Source: JAEUMD01 sp937950105 (GTDB lineage: Bacteria > Pseudomonadota > Alphaproteobacteria > Rhizobiales > Hyphomicrobiaceae). Taken from it: a stretch of DNA of 30,235 bases. The stretch lies in assembly GCA_036821845.1 (NCBI GenBank), contig DAISIT010000035.1, forward strand, positions 1 through 30,235, in the 5' to 3' direction. How positions within the stretch are numbered: the first letter of the stretch is position 1; each line of letters begins with the position of its first letter. A model generated the notes under the pieces. The model worked only from the letters and a program-made list of their open reading frames with translations. It searched no databases and was not told the origin of the DNA. The position numbers were made by a program, and so were the translations under genes. This document shows, piece by piece, positions 1-8,346 of this stretch.

Positions 1-276
1 TGCCGCACGGTGTCGATCACGCAGCCGTACAGATATTCCGCCTGCGGGGTCGCCGTCGTCAGCGAGGCGCAGAGCGACGTGTTCAACGCGCGTCTGGCGG
101 GCGCACCATCGAATGCTGTGGCCTGCGTCGGCGCCTACGACTTCATCAAGAGCTGCACGCACCGCTTTTCAGTCTACGCGGCGTCGCCGGAGCGCTATGC
201 AGGGTGCTCGCTCCCTGAGCGCTTCACCTGCAAGTCGGTCCACGGCCGCAGTATCATCGGCCGGCTGTGCAAGTAG
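1..276 (+). CDS. Cysteine-rich hypothetical protein, C-terminal part
   Basis: The reading frame is open from base 1 to the TAG at 274-276, so the gene most likely begins before the window. A GTG at 10 could be an internal start but has no convincing ribosome binding site. About 91 codons are visible. They contain seven cysteines spread evenly over the fragment and little charge clustering, which suggests a small disulfide-bonded exported protein; this is inference, because no signal peptide is in view. I recognise no family. It lies on the same strand as thiG, 69 bases upstream, but has no visible link to thiamine synthesis. Confidence 0.5.
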   Translation, partial: CRTVSITQPYRYSACGVAVVSEAQSDVFNARLAGAPSNAVACVGAYDFIKSCTHRFSVYAASPERYAGCSLPERFTCKSVHGRSIIGRLCK

Positions 277-345
277 TGCGCGTCGATACCGGTAGGTCAG
301 CCCGCCCCCTGTAAACCTTTCCCCAACCTCGCTACATTCCGGTCC

Positions 346-1188
346 ATGAACGCATTCGATCCCACCCGCCGCCCGGTCCCGCGCCCGCTCGCCTTCTACG
401 GCCGCGAGGTCGCTTCACGCCTGCTGCTCGGCACCGCGCTCTACCCTTCCCCGCAGATCATGAGCGATGCGGTGAAAGCTTCGCGCGCCGGCATCGTCAC
501 CTTATCGCTGCGCCGCGAGGCCGCGCGCGGCAAGGTCGGCGAGCGGTTCCTCGAGCTGGTGCAGGCGCTCGGCGTGCTGCTGCTACCGAATACCGCCGGT
601 TGCCGCACGGCGAAGGACGCCATCACCACCGCCGAGATGGCGCGCGAACTGCTGGGCACCGACTGGATCAAACTCGAGGTGATCGCCAACGACGACACGT
701 TGCAGCCCGACCTGTTCGGGCTGGTGGAAGCGGCGACGGAACTCGTCAAGCGCGGCTTCAAGGTGTTCCCGTACACCACCGAGGACCTTGGCGCCGCCGA
801 GCGGCTGGTCGCGGCAGGGTGCGAAGTGCTGATGCCGTGGGGCGCGCCGATCGGCACCGGGCTCGGCCTCAACAACCGCTACGCGCTTAGAACCATGCGC
901 GCGTATTTCCCCGATCTGCCGCTGGTGGTCGATGCCGGCATCGGTGCGCCGTCGCACGCCGCGGAGGCGATGGAACTGGGCTATGATGCGGTGCTGCTGA
1001 ACACGGCGGTGGCCAAGGCGGGTGATCCGGTGCGCATGGCGGAAGCGTTCGCGAAGGCGCTCGAAGCGGGGCGCGCGGCTTACGAATCCGGCCTGATGGA
1101 GAAGCGCGACATGGCGCAGCCGTCGACGCCGGTCGCCGGGACGCCGTTCTTCGATCTCGGCGCGTCGAAAACGGGGCCGGGCGCGTGA
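346..1188 (+). CDS. thiG: Thiazole synthase ThiG
   Basis: Cytoplasmic TIM-barrel enzyme of thiamine synthesis. It condenses 1-deoxy-D-xylulose 5-phosphate, dehydroglycine and ThiS thiocarboxylate into the thiazole phosphate. The protein is 280 residues, slightly longer than the usual 255-270 because of short tails at both ends. The Schiff-base lysine is K109 in the segment DWIKLEV. The MPWGAPIGTG segment (163-172), the DAGIG phosphate loop (196-200) and LLNTAVA (217-223) are all present. The ATG at 346 lacks a strong Shine-Dalgarno sequence but precedes the conserved FYGREVASRLLLGT segment correctly. It is coupled to thiE by a TGATG overlap. ThiO, ThiS and ThiC are not next to it, so the pathway genes are either further upstream or split. 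Confidence 0.96.
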   Translation: MNAFDPTRRPVPRPLAFYGREVASRLLLGTALYPSPQIMSDAVKASRAGIVTLSLRREAARGKVGERFLELVQALGVLLLPNTAGCRTAKDAITTAEMARELLGTDWIKLEVIANDDTLQPDLFGLVEAATELVKRGFKVFPYTTEDLGAAERLVAAGCEVLMPWGAPIGTGLGLNNRYALRTMRAYFPDLPLVVDAGIGAPSHAAEAMELGYDAVLLNTAVAKAGDPVRMAEAFAKALEAGRAAYESGLMEKRDMAQPSTPVAGTPFFDLGASKTGPGA

Positions 1189-1841
1189 TGACCAGCCGGG
1201 CCGGTGTGCATGCCCCAAATCCCGAGGGTCTCGACGTTTTCTATCCGATCCTGCCGGACAGCGCATGGATCGCGCGCCTCGTGCCACTGGGGCTGAGGAC
1301 GGTGCAGTTGCGCCTGAAAGACGCGAGTCCGGACGACGTGCGCCGCCAGATCGCGGAGTCGCTGGCGATCTGCAAGGCCGAAGGGTGCCAGCTCATCGTC
1401 AACGACTACTGGCGCGAGGCGCTGGCGCTCGGCGCCGATTACATCCACTTGGGGCAGGAGGACCTTGCCACGGCGGATGTCAGCGAGATCAAGCGGGCCG
1501 GAACCCGACTCGGCATCTCCACGCATACGCCGGAAGAACTCGATATCGCTTTGGCTGCCGGTGCCGATTACGTCGCTCTGGGCCCGATCTGGGAGACGCG
1601 GCTCAAGGCGATGAAATGGGCGCCGCAGGGGCTCGACCGGATTGGAGAATGGCGTCGGCGCATCGGTGCCGTTCCACTGGTCGCCATTGGCGGCATCACG
1701 CCGGAGCGCGCCGGCAGCGTCATCGATGCGGGGGCGGACAGTGCTGCGGTGATCACCGACTTCATGACCGCTGCCGATCCGGCAGGGCGCATCGCCACGT
1801 GGCTCGGCTGGGCCGCCGCCGCCCGGGCACGCCGCGCCTGA
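1188..1841 (+). CDS. thiE: Thiamine phosphate synthase ThiE
   Basis: Joins HMP pyrophosphate to the ThiG thiazole phosphate to give thiamine monophosphate, in the cytoplasm. The 217-residue protein shows the family order: VQLRLKD near the N-terminus, LIVNDYW, GADYIHLGQEDL, GISTHTPEEL, YVALGPIWET and VAIGGITPE. NDYW replaces the NDR found in many ThiE proteins. I chose ATG 1188, whose A is the last base of the thiG stop; a GTG at 1185 in the same frame is possible. The overlap argues for translational coupling with thiG. The stop codon sits at the foot of a hairpin that may end the transcript. Confidence 0.94.
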   Translation: MTSRAGVHAPNPEGLDVFYPILPDSAWIARLVPLGLRTVQLRLKDASPDDVRRQIAESLAICKAEGCQLIVNDYWREALALGADYIHLGQEDLATADVSEIKRAGTRLGISTHTPEELDIALAAGADYVALGPIWETRLKAMKWAPQGLDRIGEWRRRIGAVPLVAIGGITPERAGSVIDAGADSAAVITDFMTAADPAGRIATWLGWAAAARARRA

Positions 1842-1871
1842 GCCGCTGGCCGGGTGTCGTTGGAGCGGCTC
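1840..1871 (+). terminator. Hairpin at the end of thiGE
   Basis: An exact 8-base inverted repeat, GAGCCGCT at 1840-1847 and AGCGGCTC at 1864-1871, starts inside the thiE stop codon. It is followed by TTCCC rather than a long T run. A weak terminator or 3'-end stabilising hairpin is likely. Confidence 0.4.
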
Positions 1872-2026
1872 TTCCCTGCCGACCGCTAACCGTCCTGCGA
1901 GCTGCGCACCAGATATGACGGACTCTGCTCTGGATTGTGACAGTGGGCGATGCCTATCTCTCGGGGAACGGCATGACCGAGCCGACCGGCCGGAGCCGAA
2001 CAAGCCCGCAGAGTGATCGAGACACC

Positions 2027-3061
2027 ATGGCCTACCGACTGAAGCTGAACGAGCCGATCGACGATGCCGTCCGCCGCATCCTCGGCGAGGAGATCGACGC
2101 GGCGGTCCACGAACTCGCCGAAGGCAAGGACCGGGTCAAGGCGGTACACGAGGCGCGCAAGGCGCTGAAGCGTGCCCGCGCGCTGTTGAAGCTGGTGCGC
2201 CGAGGTCTGCCCAAGGACGTGTACAAGGACGAGAACCGCCGCTTTCGCGACGTCGCCCGCCTGCTGTCGGGCACACGTGACCGCGACGTGCTGGTCGCGA
2301 CCGCGCAGACGCTCGCGGCGGGCAGATCGCCAGAGGCGCGCAAGGTCGCCGACGCCATCGCCGCGGCCCCGTCGGCGCCAGCGGGCGTTGGCGCCAGGTC
2401 GGCCAAGGAGGCGATCGCCGATGCCATCGCGGGCTTGGAAAAGGCACGTGCCGAACTCGCCACCATGCGCTTCGACAAGAAGGGCTTCGGCGTGCTGCTG
2501 AAGGGGCTCGAGCGTACCTATCGCGACGGACGCCGCGCCATGCACGAGGTGCTGGACGAGCACCACGACGAGGCGTTCCACGAGTGGCGCAAGGCGGTTC
2601 AGGCGCACTGGCGACATATGGCGCTGCTGGAGCGGGCCTGGCCGGAGCACTTCGAGGCGCGGGTGACGCTGGCCAAGGAGATTTCCGAATTGCTCGGCGA
2701 GGATCACGATCTCGCGGTGCTGATCGACCATTTGCGCGGCGATAACGGCAAGGGGGACACGTCTACGGGCGCGCATGATCTGGTCGATGCGGCGCGTGCA
2801 CGTCAGGCGGAAATACGCCAGCTGTTGCGGCCGAAGGGCGAGGCACTTTATGCCGAAGGTGCCGGCGAATTCTCGGATCGAATCGCGGCCTACTGGACGG
2901 CCGCCAAGGCGGAGCGGCGGTTGCTGCGCGAGATGAAGGCGGGGAATACCCCGGAGAAGGGGTCTGCTGGCAAGGTCGCAGCCGCAACTGGATCGGCGAA
3001 GCCGTCGCGGGCGAAGGCCGGCAAGGCTGCCACCCGCGCGAGCGGTGGCAAGCGGGCCTGA
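2027..3061 (+). CDS. CHAD domain protein
   Basis: CHAD proteins are all-helical, histidine-rich at conserved sites, and are known to bind inorganic polyphosphate and often to localise to polyphosphate granules. The 344-residue product has the two characteristic repeats: VHEARKALKRARALL from residue 40 (H41) and FHEWRKAVQAHWRHM from residue 184 (H185), with strongly basic helices between them. The last 50 residues are a low-complexity Ala/Lys/Gly/Ser tail that is probably disordered and cationic. I chose ATG 2027 because it directly precedes the conserved YRLKLNEPI segment; a GTG at 1937 would add 30 residues without family similarity. No CYTH domain is attached. The gene stands alone between thiE and hemH. 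Confidence 0.85.
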   Translation: MAYRLKLNEPIDDAVRRILGEEIDAAVHELAEGKDRVKAVHEARKALKRARALLKLVRRGLPKDVYKDENRRFRDVARLLSGTRDRDVLVATAQTLAAGRSPEARKVADAIAAAPSAPAGVGARSAKEAIADAIAGLEKARAELATMRFDKKGFGVLLKGLERTYRDGRRAMHEVLDEHHDEAFHEWRKAVQAHWRHMALLERAWPEHFEARVTLAKEISELLGEDHDLAVLIDHLRGDNGKGDTSTGAHDLVDAARARQAEIRQLLRPKGEALYAEGAGEFSDRIAAYWTAAKAERRLLREMKAGNTPEKGSAGKVAAATGSAKPSRAKAGKAATRASGGKRA

Positions 3062-3096
3062 CGGCTGATCGCCGTGTTGCACGGAGCAACTTTATC
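3061..3096 (+). terminator. Tandem small hairpins after the CHAD gene
   Basis: Two short hairpins follow the stop codon: ACGGC/GCCGT (3061-3075, five-base loop) and GTTGC/GCAAC (3076-3090, five-base loop). The second runs straight into TTTAT. This is consistent with a weak intrinsic terminator. Confidence 0.45.
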
Positions 3097-3255
3097 AGAG
3101 AACGGAAACCGGTTCGCGATTCCGTGCGGTCTGATGTTGCTCTAGTGTCCCCCCGAAGCCGTATTGGCACCGTGACAATCTGAGCGCACCAGCGTTCGGA
3201 TAGCCGGTCGCCGCCGCCCGACGCGGAGCGGCCCCGCGAACCTTCTGGAGACGAG

Positions 3256-4344
3256 ATGAACGACATGACGACCAAGTCCGCCCCCGGCGCCGTATCGCCG
3301 ACCGGCGGCTACGTCGAGGACCGCTCGCACTGGCCGAAGGATCACCCGAACGTGCGCCACGGGCGCGTCGGCGTGCTGCTGCTGAACCTTGGCACGCCGG
3401 ACGCCACCAGCTACTGGCCGATGCGCCGTTACCTGAAGCAGTTCCTGTCCGATCCGCGCGTCATCGAGGAGCCGCGCTGGAAATGGTGGCCGATTCTCAA
3501 CCTCATCATCCTGACGGTGCGCCCCTCCAAGAAGGGCAAGGACTACGACACCATCTGGAACAAGGAGCTGGACGAGGGACCGCTGAAGACGATCACCCGG
3601 TCGCAGGCGGAAAAGCTCAGCCGGCGGCTTGGCGGCAACGGCCGCATCGTCGTCGACTGGGCCATGCGGTACGCCAACCCGTCGACCGAGAGCCGCATCC
3701 AGGCGCTGATGCAACAGGGCTGCGACCGTATCCTGCTGTTGCCGCTCTACCCCCAGTACGCGGCAGCGACCAGCGCGACGGCGTGCGACGAAGCCTTCCG
3801 CGCGCTCATCAAGATGCGGTGGCAACCCTACGTGCGCGTGGCGCCGGCGTATTTCGAGGACCCTGCGTATATCGAGGCTCTGGCAAAGAGCATCGAGCGC
3901 GATCTCGCCAAGCTGGATTTCCAGCCCGAGAAAATCATCGCGACGTTCCACGGCATGCCCGAGAAGTATCTGCACCAGGGCGATCCATATCATTGCCAGT
4001 GCCAGAAGACCTCACGGCTGCTGCGCGAGCGGCTGGGTATTCCGCCGGAAAAATGGCTGACGACGTTCCAGTCGCGGTTCGGCAACGATGTCTGGCTGCA
4101 GCCCTATACCGACCACACGGTCGAACGCCTCGCCAAGGAGGGCGTCAGGAAACTGGCACTGGTGGCGCCCGGGTTTTCGGCGGATTGTCTCGAAACGCTG
4201 GAAGAGCTGGACGGGGAAAATCGCGAGATCTTCATGCATAACGGGGGCGAACAATTCGCCTACCTGCCTGCCCTCAACGACAGCGACGAAGGGCTCGACG
4301 TGATCGAGGCGGTCGTACGGCGCGAGCTGATGGGTTGGGTTTGA
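3256..4344 (+). CDS. hemH: Ferrochelatase HemH
   Basis: Inserts Fe(II) into protoporphyrin IX, the last step of protohaem synthesis, at the inner face of the cytoplasmic membrane. At 362 residues it has the usual length. Visible motifs: LLNLGTPDA (42-50), RRYLKQFLSDPRV (57-69), LLPLYPQY (161-168), the catalytic histidine H232 in TFHGMP, GDPYHCQC (242-249), TFQSRFG (270-276), WLQPYT (280-285) and PGFSADCLETLEE with acidic E313. The HCQC pair resembles the extra cysteines seen in some ferrochelatases, but no cluster is inferred here. ATG 3256 is preceded by GGAGACGAG at ideal spacing. It has its own upstream region of about 160 bases. A 30-base palindrome follows the gene. Confidence 0.97.
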   Translation: MNDMTTKSAPGAVSPTGGYVEDRSHWPKDHPNVRHGRVGVLLLNLGTPDATSYWPMRRYLKQFLSDPRVIEEPRWKWWPILNLIILTVRPSKKGKDYDTIWNKELDEGPLKTITRSQAEKLSRRLGGNGRIVVDWAMRYANPSTESRIQALMQQGCDRILLLPLYPQYAAATSATACDEAFRALIKMRWQPYVRVAPAYFEDPAYIEALAKSIERDLAKLDFQPEKIIATFHGMPEKYLHQGDPYHCQCQKTSRLLRERLGIPPEKWLTTFQSRFGNDVWLQPYTDHTVERLAKEGVRKLALVAPGFSADCLETLEELDGENREIFMHNGGEQFAYLPALNDSDEGLDVIEAVVRRELMGWV

Positions 4345-4372
4345 TCTCTCCGCCACGGTGAAAACGAGAAGA

Positions 4373-4407
4373 ATAAAAACGGCCTGTTCCCCGGGGAACA
4401 GGCCGTT
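4373..4407 (-). terminator. Perfect 30-base palindrome with T-tract on the minus strand
   Basis: Bases 4378-4407 form a perfect palindrome with 15-base arms; the left arm is AACGGCCTGTTCCCC. On the plus strand it is preceded by an A run and followed by CGTCTG, so there is no U-tract for hemH. Read on the minus strand, the hairpin is followed by TTTTTATTC, a canonical intrinsic terminator. It may work in both directions, but the signal is clearly stronger for a minus-strand transcript coming from 4408-4640. Confidence 0.65.
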
Positions 4408-4637
4408 CGTCTGTTGGCGCTACAGTGGCGCCGGTAAATCTGGTAAAGTCGCACGACACGCGCCCCGCTCGTCGAAAATGCACTTGAATGGGCGTAATTC
4501 GTCTGCCTGCCAGCGTTGATGGTGCAAACATGAGGTCAAAAAACGCTTTCCTTTACCGGGCGTTTCTATTTTCCCGATAATTGTGCCATCGAGGAACGAA
4601 TTGATAAATGCCCGCACCCCTTTCTGAGGAGAGAGCC
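4408..4637. other. Low-GC intergenic stretch, possible small RNA or small gene
   Basis: This stretch is visibly richer in A and T than its neighbours. Plus strand: AAACGC (4541-4546) pairs with GCGTTT (4560-4565) and is followed by CTATTTT, a weak terminator-like hairpin. An imperfect promoter-like pair, TTGTGC and ATAAAT, lies before the SPFH gene. Minus strand: one frame is open from 4647 to 4420 (75 codons at most, or about 65 from an internal GTG near 4616) and leads directly to the minus-strand terminator at 4373-4407. The peptide has no family I recognise, and its ribosome binding site is poor. I report the region and not a definite gene. Confidence 0.35.
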
Positions 4638-5579
4638 ATGAGCCCATTCGGCGGTTTCGAGGTCGTCGGTCTGTTACTGATCCTGCTTGCTATCGCCGCC
4701 TTGTGGTCGACGGTGAAGGTGGTGCCGCAGGGCTACAACTACACGGTCGAGAATTTCGGCCGCTACACCCGTACGCTGACCCCCGGCCTGCACATCCTGG
4801 TGCCGGTGATGGAGCGCGTCGGCTACAAGATGAACATGAAGGAGCAGGTGCTCGACATCCCGAGCCAGGACGTCATCACCCGCGACAACGCCATGGTGCG
4901 CGTCGATGGTGTCAACTTCTTCCAGGTGCTGAACGCCGCCCGCGCCGCCTACGAGGTCGATCAGCTCGAAAGCTCGATCGTCAATCTGACCATGACCAAC
5001 GTGCGCACGGTCATGGGCTCGATGGACCTCGACGAACTGCTCTCGAACCGCGACCACATCAACGCCAAGCTCCTCGAGGTGGTCGACGCCGCCACCGAGG
5101 CGTGGGGCATCAAGGTGACGCGCATCGAGATCAAGGACATCGCGCCGCCGCGTGATCTGGTCGACTCGATGGCCCGTCAGATGAAGGCCGAGCGCGAGAA
5201 GCGCGCGCAGATCCTCGAGTCCGAAGGCCAGCGCCAGGCGGCGATCCTGGAGGCCGAGGGCAAGAAGCAGGCGGCCGTGCTCGAGGCCGAAGGCCGCCGC
5301 GAGGCCGCCTTCAAGGACGCCGAGGCCCGCGAGCGCGCCGCGCAGGCCGAAGCCGAAGCCACGCGCATGGTGTCGGAAGCCATCGCCAACGGCAACGTGC
5401 AGGCGATCAACTACTTCGTCGCCAACAACTACATGAAGGCGCTGGAAGCTCTCGCGCGGGCGCCGAACCAGAAAGTCATCATGATGCCGCTCGAAGCGTC
5501 ATCCATGCTCGGCTCGCTGGCCGGCATCGGTCAGATCGCGGGGGAAGCCTTCAAGGGCAAGGACGCCGGGTCGAAGTGA
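4638..5579 (+). CDS. SPFH-domain membrane protein (stomatin/slipin, QmcA-like)
   Basis: Inner-membrane scaffold protein of the slipin group, thought to organise membrane microdomains and to be processed or partnered by NfeD proteins. The 313-residue product has one N-terminal membrane segment (residues 8-26), then the SPFH/PHB domain (about 30-180) with VPQGYNYTVENFGRY, PGLHILVPVMERV, LDIPSQDVITRDN and RIEIKDIAPP. It continues into a charged Ala/Glu/Arg coiled coil (190-250) with repeated EAEGKKQAA-type units and a hydrophobic C-terminus. ATG 4638 is preceded by GAGGAGAG; an upstream ATG at 4608 would remove that site and add a non-conserved leader. NfeD follows 95 bases downstream, the standard pairing for this family. 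Confidence 0.92.
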   Translation: MSPFGGFEVVGLLLILLAIAALWSTVKVVPQGYNYTVENFGRYTRTLTPGLHILVPVMERVGYKMNMKEQVLDIPSQDVITRDNAMVRVDGVNFFQVLNAARAAYEVDQLESSIVNLTMTNVRTVMGSMDLDELLSNRDHINAKLLEVVDAATEAWGIKVTRIEIKDIAPPRDLVDSMARQMKAEREKRAQILESEGQRQAAILEAEGKKQAAVLEAEGRREAAFKDAEARERAAQAEAEATRMVSEAIANGNVQAINYFVANNYMKALEALARAPNQKVIMMPLEASSMLGSLAGIGQIAGEAFKGKDAGSK

Positions 5580-5674
5580 CCCACGCGTTCACACGCTGAT
5601 TTGCGCGCCGGGGCGGACCCACCAGTCCGGCCCGCGCGTCCGCACTCTACGGGCTGAACGGAGACAAACGCGCC

Positions 5675-6139
5675 ATGACGTCGCTTTCGGAGTTCCTCGC
5701 CAATCTCGGCAGCTGGAACTGGTTCATCGTCGCCGTCGTGCTGTTCGTCCTCGAGACGATCATCCCGGGCATCCACTTCCTGTGGTTCGGCCTCGCTGCC
5801 GTGATCGTCGGCATTCTGGCGCTGGCCACGGGGCTCGCCTGGCAGTGGCAGCTGATCGCCTTCGCGTTGATCGCCATCGTGACGGTGTTTCTGGTGCGCC
5901 GCTTCGCCGATCCTCAGTCGGTGGCGAGCGACGAGCCGGATCTGAACGTGCGTGGCGCGCAGTACATCGGGCGCAGCTTCGTCGTCACCCACGCCATCAA
6001 GGAAGGACGCGGCAAGATTCGCGTCGGTGATACCATCTGGAACGCCGAGGGCGAGGATGCTCCGGTCGGTGCTACCGTGACCGTGGTCGGCGTCGACGGG
6101 ACCGCACTCGTCGTGGAACGTGCCGGCGATAGCGACTGA
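5675..6139 (+). CDS. NfeD family membrane protein
   Basis: Short-form NfeD (NfeD1b type), 154 residues: three closely spaced membrane segments between about residues 14 and 72, then a soluble OB-fold-like C-terminal domain (about 90-150) with RGAQYIGRSFVV, GRGKIRVGDTIWNAEG and ALVVERAG. It lacks the ClpP-like serine protease domain of long NfeD proteins. Partnering with an SPFH protein at the inner membrane is established for the family, and the gene directly follows one here. ATG 5675 has a CGGAG sequence 12-16 bases upstream. A second, divergent NfeD-like gene follows at 6205, so the three probably form one operon. Confidence 0.9.
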   Translation: MTSLSEFLANLGSWNWFIVAVVLFVLETIIPGIHFLWFGLAAVIVGILALATGLAWQWQLIAFALIAIVTVFLVRRFADPQSVASDEPDLNVRGAQYIGRSFVVTHAIKEGRGKIRVGDTIWNAEGEDAPVGATVTVVGVDGTALVVERAGDSD

Positions 6140-6204
6140 TTGCGGCTGATGCCGGGGGCCGAGGTTGCGCCGCCGGCTCCGCCTGATGCGTGCGGTGGAG
6201 CCCC

Positions 6205-6687
6205 ATGTCTGCCAAGCCGAGGCGCAAGGGACACGAGCGAATTCACCGCCATGCCGGTCACGGCCCCGGCTCACCCGGCTTGTTGCGGTGGCTGGTCATG
6301 GCCATCAGCGTGCCGCTGCCGTGGATCGGTGCGGGTATAGCGTTCGTCGGCGTCTCCCGCTTGGCGCGCGGCCTCGACTGGGGCGCGGCAATGCTGGCTC
6401 TCGGCATCGCGCTGATCGTCATCGACGTGGCACTCGACTACTGGATTCATCACGACACCGTTGCTCGCGCCGATGCGCCGGACCTCAACGCGCGCGCGTC
6501 GCGGCTCGCCGGGCGCGTCACCGTGCTCGACCGGCCGCTGATCGCGGGGCGCGGCCGGGTGCGCATCGACGACACCCTGTGGGCCGTCGAGGGTCCGCAC
6601 GACCTGGCGCCGGGGAGCCGGGTGATGGTGACCGGTTGCCGGGGAGCGGTGTTGCTCATCGACCGTGCGCCACTGACTGAACACTGA
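6205..6687 (+). CDS. Second NfeD-like membrane protein
   Basis: A 160-residue protein with a basic, histidine-containing N-terminus, two membrane segments (about residues 27-75) and a C-terminal domain that aligns by eye with the NfeD just upstream: GRGRVRIDDTLWAVEG here matches GRGKIRVGDTIWNAEG there, and AVLLIDRA matches ALVVERA. It therefore looks like a diverged tandem duplicate that lost one membrane segment. ATG 6205 has GGTGGAG four bases upstream; a GTG at 6190 is less likely. It starts 65 bases after NfeD, in the same direction. Its role is inferred only from the OB-like domain and the operon position. Confidence 0.75.
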   Translation: MSAKPRRKGHERIHRHAGHGPGSPGLLRWLVMAISVPLPWIGAGIAFVGVSRLARGLDWGAAMLALGIALIVIDVALDYWIHHDTVARADAPDLNARASRLAGRVTVLDRPLIAGRGRVRIDDTLWAVEGPHDLAPGSRVMVTGCRGAVLLIDRAPLTEH

Positions 6688-6895
6688 TCGATCGCTTGCA
6701 CGCTCGGCAATGCGTGCCCAATCCGTCACAGACGCTGCAAATCCAGCACGACTGCTCAGGTTTTGGGCGATCGCGGATGGTCTCGCTCGATTCTTCAAGT
6801 TAACGTTTCCGGCAATGAGAAGGGGCCTGCAACAGCCCCTCCTTGGGGGAAGCTGACGGTTCGGCCTGCTGAACGGCGGAGCGAGGGGGAAGACG
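6688..6895 (+). promoter_or_regulatory. Leader region of the FadL-like gene, with hairpins
   Basis: 208 bases without a gene. GCACGC at 6698-6703 pairs with GCGTGC at 6712-6717, a possible weak end for the NfeD operon. AGGGGC at 6821-6826 pairs with GCCCCT at 6835-6840 across an eight-base loop. The second hairpin lies about 55 bases before the FadL start and is not followed by T residues, so it is better read as a 5'-UTR structure than as a terminator. AGGGGGAAG just before 6896 is the ribosome binding site. Confidence 0.35.
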
Positions 6896-8191
6896 ATGGG
6901 AATGACGAGCAAGGCGCTGAAGTCGGCGCTGGTCGCCACAAGCGCGATCGTTGGGTTCGCCTTCACTGCCGAGCAGGCCTCGGCCGGTGGTTTCGCCATT
7001 CGCGAGCAGTCGGCGCAGTTCCAGGGCGCTTCGTTCGCTGGCGCCGCGGCCGGTGGCGGCCTCTCCTCAATGTACTGGAACCCGGCGTCGGCCGGCTCCG
7101 TGGCCGGTCCGGGCATCATCTCGGAGAGCCATTTCTCCGGCATCTTCGGCAATGCCTACAACGAGGTCGACACCTACAACGGTCTGCCCGCTGCGGCGCT
7201 GCCGTTCGACCCGACCGGTGGTGACATCGCCTCGCCGGCGCTCGTCGGTGCCAGCTATTACGCCTACAACCTGTCGCCCAGCCTGACGCTGGCGATGTCG
7301 ATGACGTCCGGCTTCGGTCTCGCCACCAAGCAGACCGACCTCAACTATCTGGGCGCCGAGCTTGGCCGCACGACCAAGCTGTTCACCATCAATGCGACTC
7401 CGACGCTCGCCTACAAGATCGCGCCGGGCATCACCATCGGCGCCGGCTTGCAGATTCAGTACGCCAAGGCCAAGCTTTCGCTGGCGACGGGTGCACCGGT
7501 CGGCCCTTATTCGATCTTCAAGGACGGCGATGACGTCGCCATCGGCGCCACCGCCGGCATCCTGATCGAGCCGGCCGCCGGCACCGCCATCGGCCTCGGC
7601 TGGCGTTCGCAGATCACGCACGAGCTCGAGGGAGATTTCAGCCTCGCGGGTGCGCCGTTCCAGCGCACCGCCCAGGTCGAGCTCAATCTCCCCGACATCG
7701 TTACGCTGTCGCTGCGTCATGCCATCCGCCCCGACATGCGCGTGCTCGGTACCGTCGAGTGGACCAACTGGAGCCGCTTCCAGCAGCTCGAGATCACCGG
7801 CGTGCTGTCCCCCATCCCGCTGGTCATTCCGGCGAACTGGGAGGACAGCTGGTACTTCGCCCTCGGCGGCGAGTACGATCTCAATCCGGCCATGACGCTG
7901 CGGGCCGGCGTGGGTTACGAGATCTCGCCGGTCGACGATCCGACCAAGCGCTTCACCGGCATTCCGGACAACGATCGCGTCTGGCTGAGTGCCGGCGGCA
8001 CGGTCAGGCTTTCGGAGAACATGAGCGCCGACTTCGCCTACACGCACGTGTTCGTCGAGACGGGCAGGTTCGAGCGCGAGACGCTGCTCGGGACGCCGAT
8101 CACTGGCCAGTCCGAGGCCAGCGTCGACATCTTCTCGGCGAGCTTGAAGACGCGCTGGGGCGGTCACGCCCCGCTCGAGCCCATGAAGTAA
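6896..8191 (+). CDS. OmpP1/FadL/TodX family outer-membrane transporter
   Basis: A 14-strand beta-barrel channel for hydrophobic substrates such as long-chain fatty acids or aromatics. The 431-residue precursor has a signal peptide with predicted cleavage after EQASA (near residue 30). The mature N-terminus GGFAIREQSAQFQG, followed by SFAGAAAGGGLSSMYWNPA, is the FadL hallmark that forms the hatch region. Alternating hydrophobic strands continue to the C-terminus. The C-terminus ends in HAPLEPMK rather than the usual terminal aromatic residue; FSASLKTRW is probably the last strand, with a short tail beyond it. ATG 6896 has a strong AGGGGGA site; ATG 6902 is a close alternative. The gene is monocistronic, with a strong terminator 24 bases after the stop. 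The substrate cannot be told from sequence. Confidence 0.93.
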   Translation: MGMTSKALKSALVATSAIVGFAFTAEQASAGGFAIREQSAQFQGASFAGAAAGGGLSSMYWNPASAGSVAGPGIISESHFSGIFGNAYNEVDTYNGLPAAALPFDPTGGDIASPALVGASYYAYNLSPSLTLAMSMTSGFGLATKQTDLNYLGAELGRTTKLFTINATPTLAYKIAPGITIGAGLQIQYAKAKLSLATGAPVGPYSIFKDGDDVAIGATAGILIEPAAGTAIGLGWRSQITHELEGDFSLAGAPFQRTAQVELNLPDIVTLSLRHAIRPDMRVLGTVEWTNWSRFQQLEITGVLSPIPLVIPANWEDSWYFALGGEYDLNPAMTLRAGVGYEISPVDDPTKRFTGIPDNDRVWLSAGGTVRLSENMSADFAYTHVFVETGRFERETLLGTPITGQSEASVDIFSASLKTRWGGHAPLEPMK

Positions 8192-8214
8192 GTTCGCGCT
8201 GCGGTTCGCTTCGC

Positions 8215-8245
8215 AAAGGGCCGGTCCTCTGGATCGGCCCTTTTT
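8215..8245 (+). terminator. Intrinsic terminator of the FadL-like gene
   Basis: AAAGGGCCG (8215-8223) pairs with CGGCCCTTT (8235-8243), with the loop region GTCCTCTGGAT, and runs into TTTTTG. This is the clearest intrinsic terminator in the window. Confidence 0.9.
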
Positions 8246-8346
8246 GTTTGCCGCTGCTTGAATGCAAAAGGGTGCAGGCCCGGATCATGCTGCTGCCAGC
8301 GGCAGCGGCTGTTGGATTGCAAAAGGCGGGCGGACCGGACCGGAGC

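Noticed and set aside
277..345. TPP riboswitch in front of thiG
   Set aside because: The gap is only 69 bases and has no CTGAGA-type conserved core.
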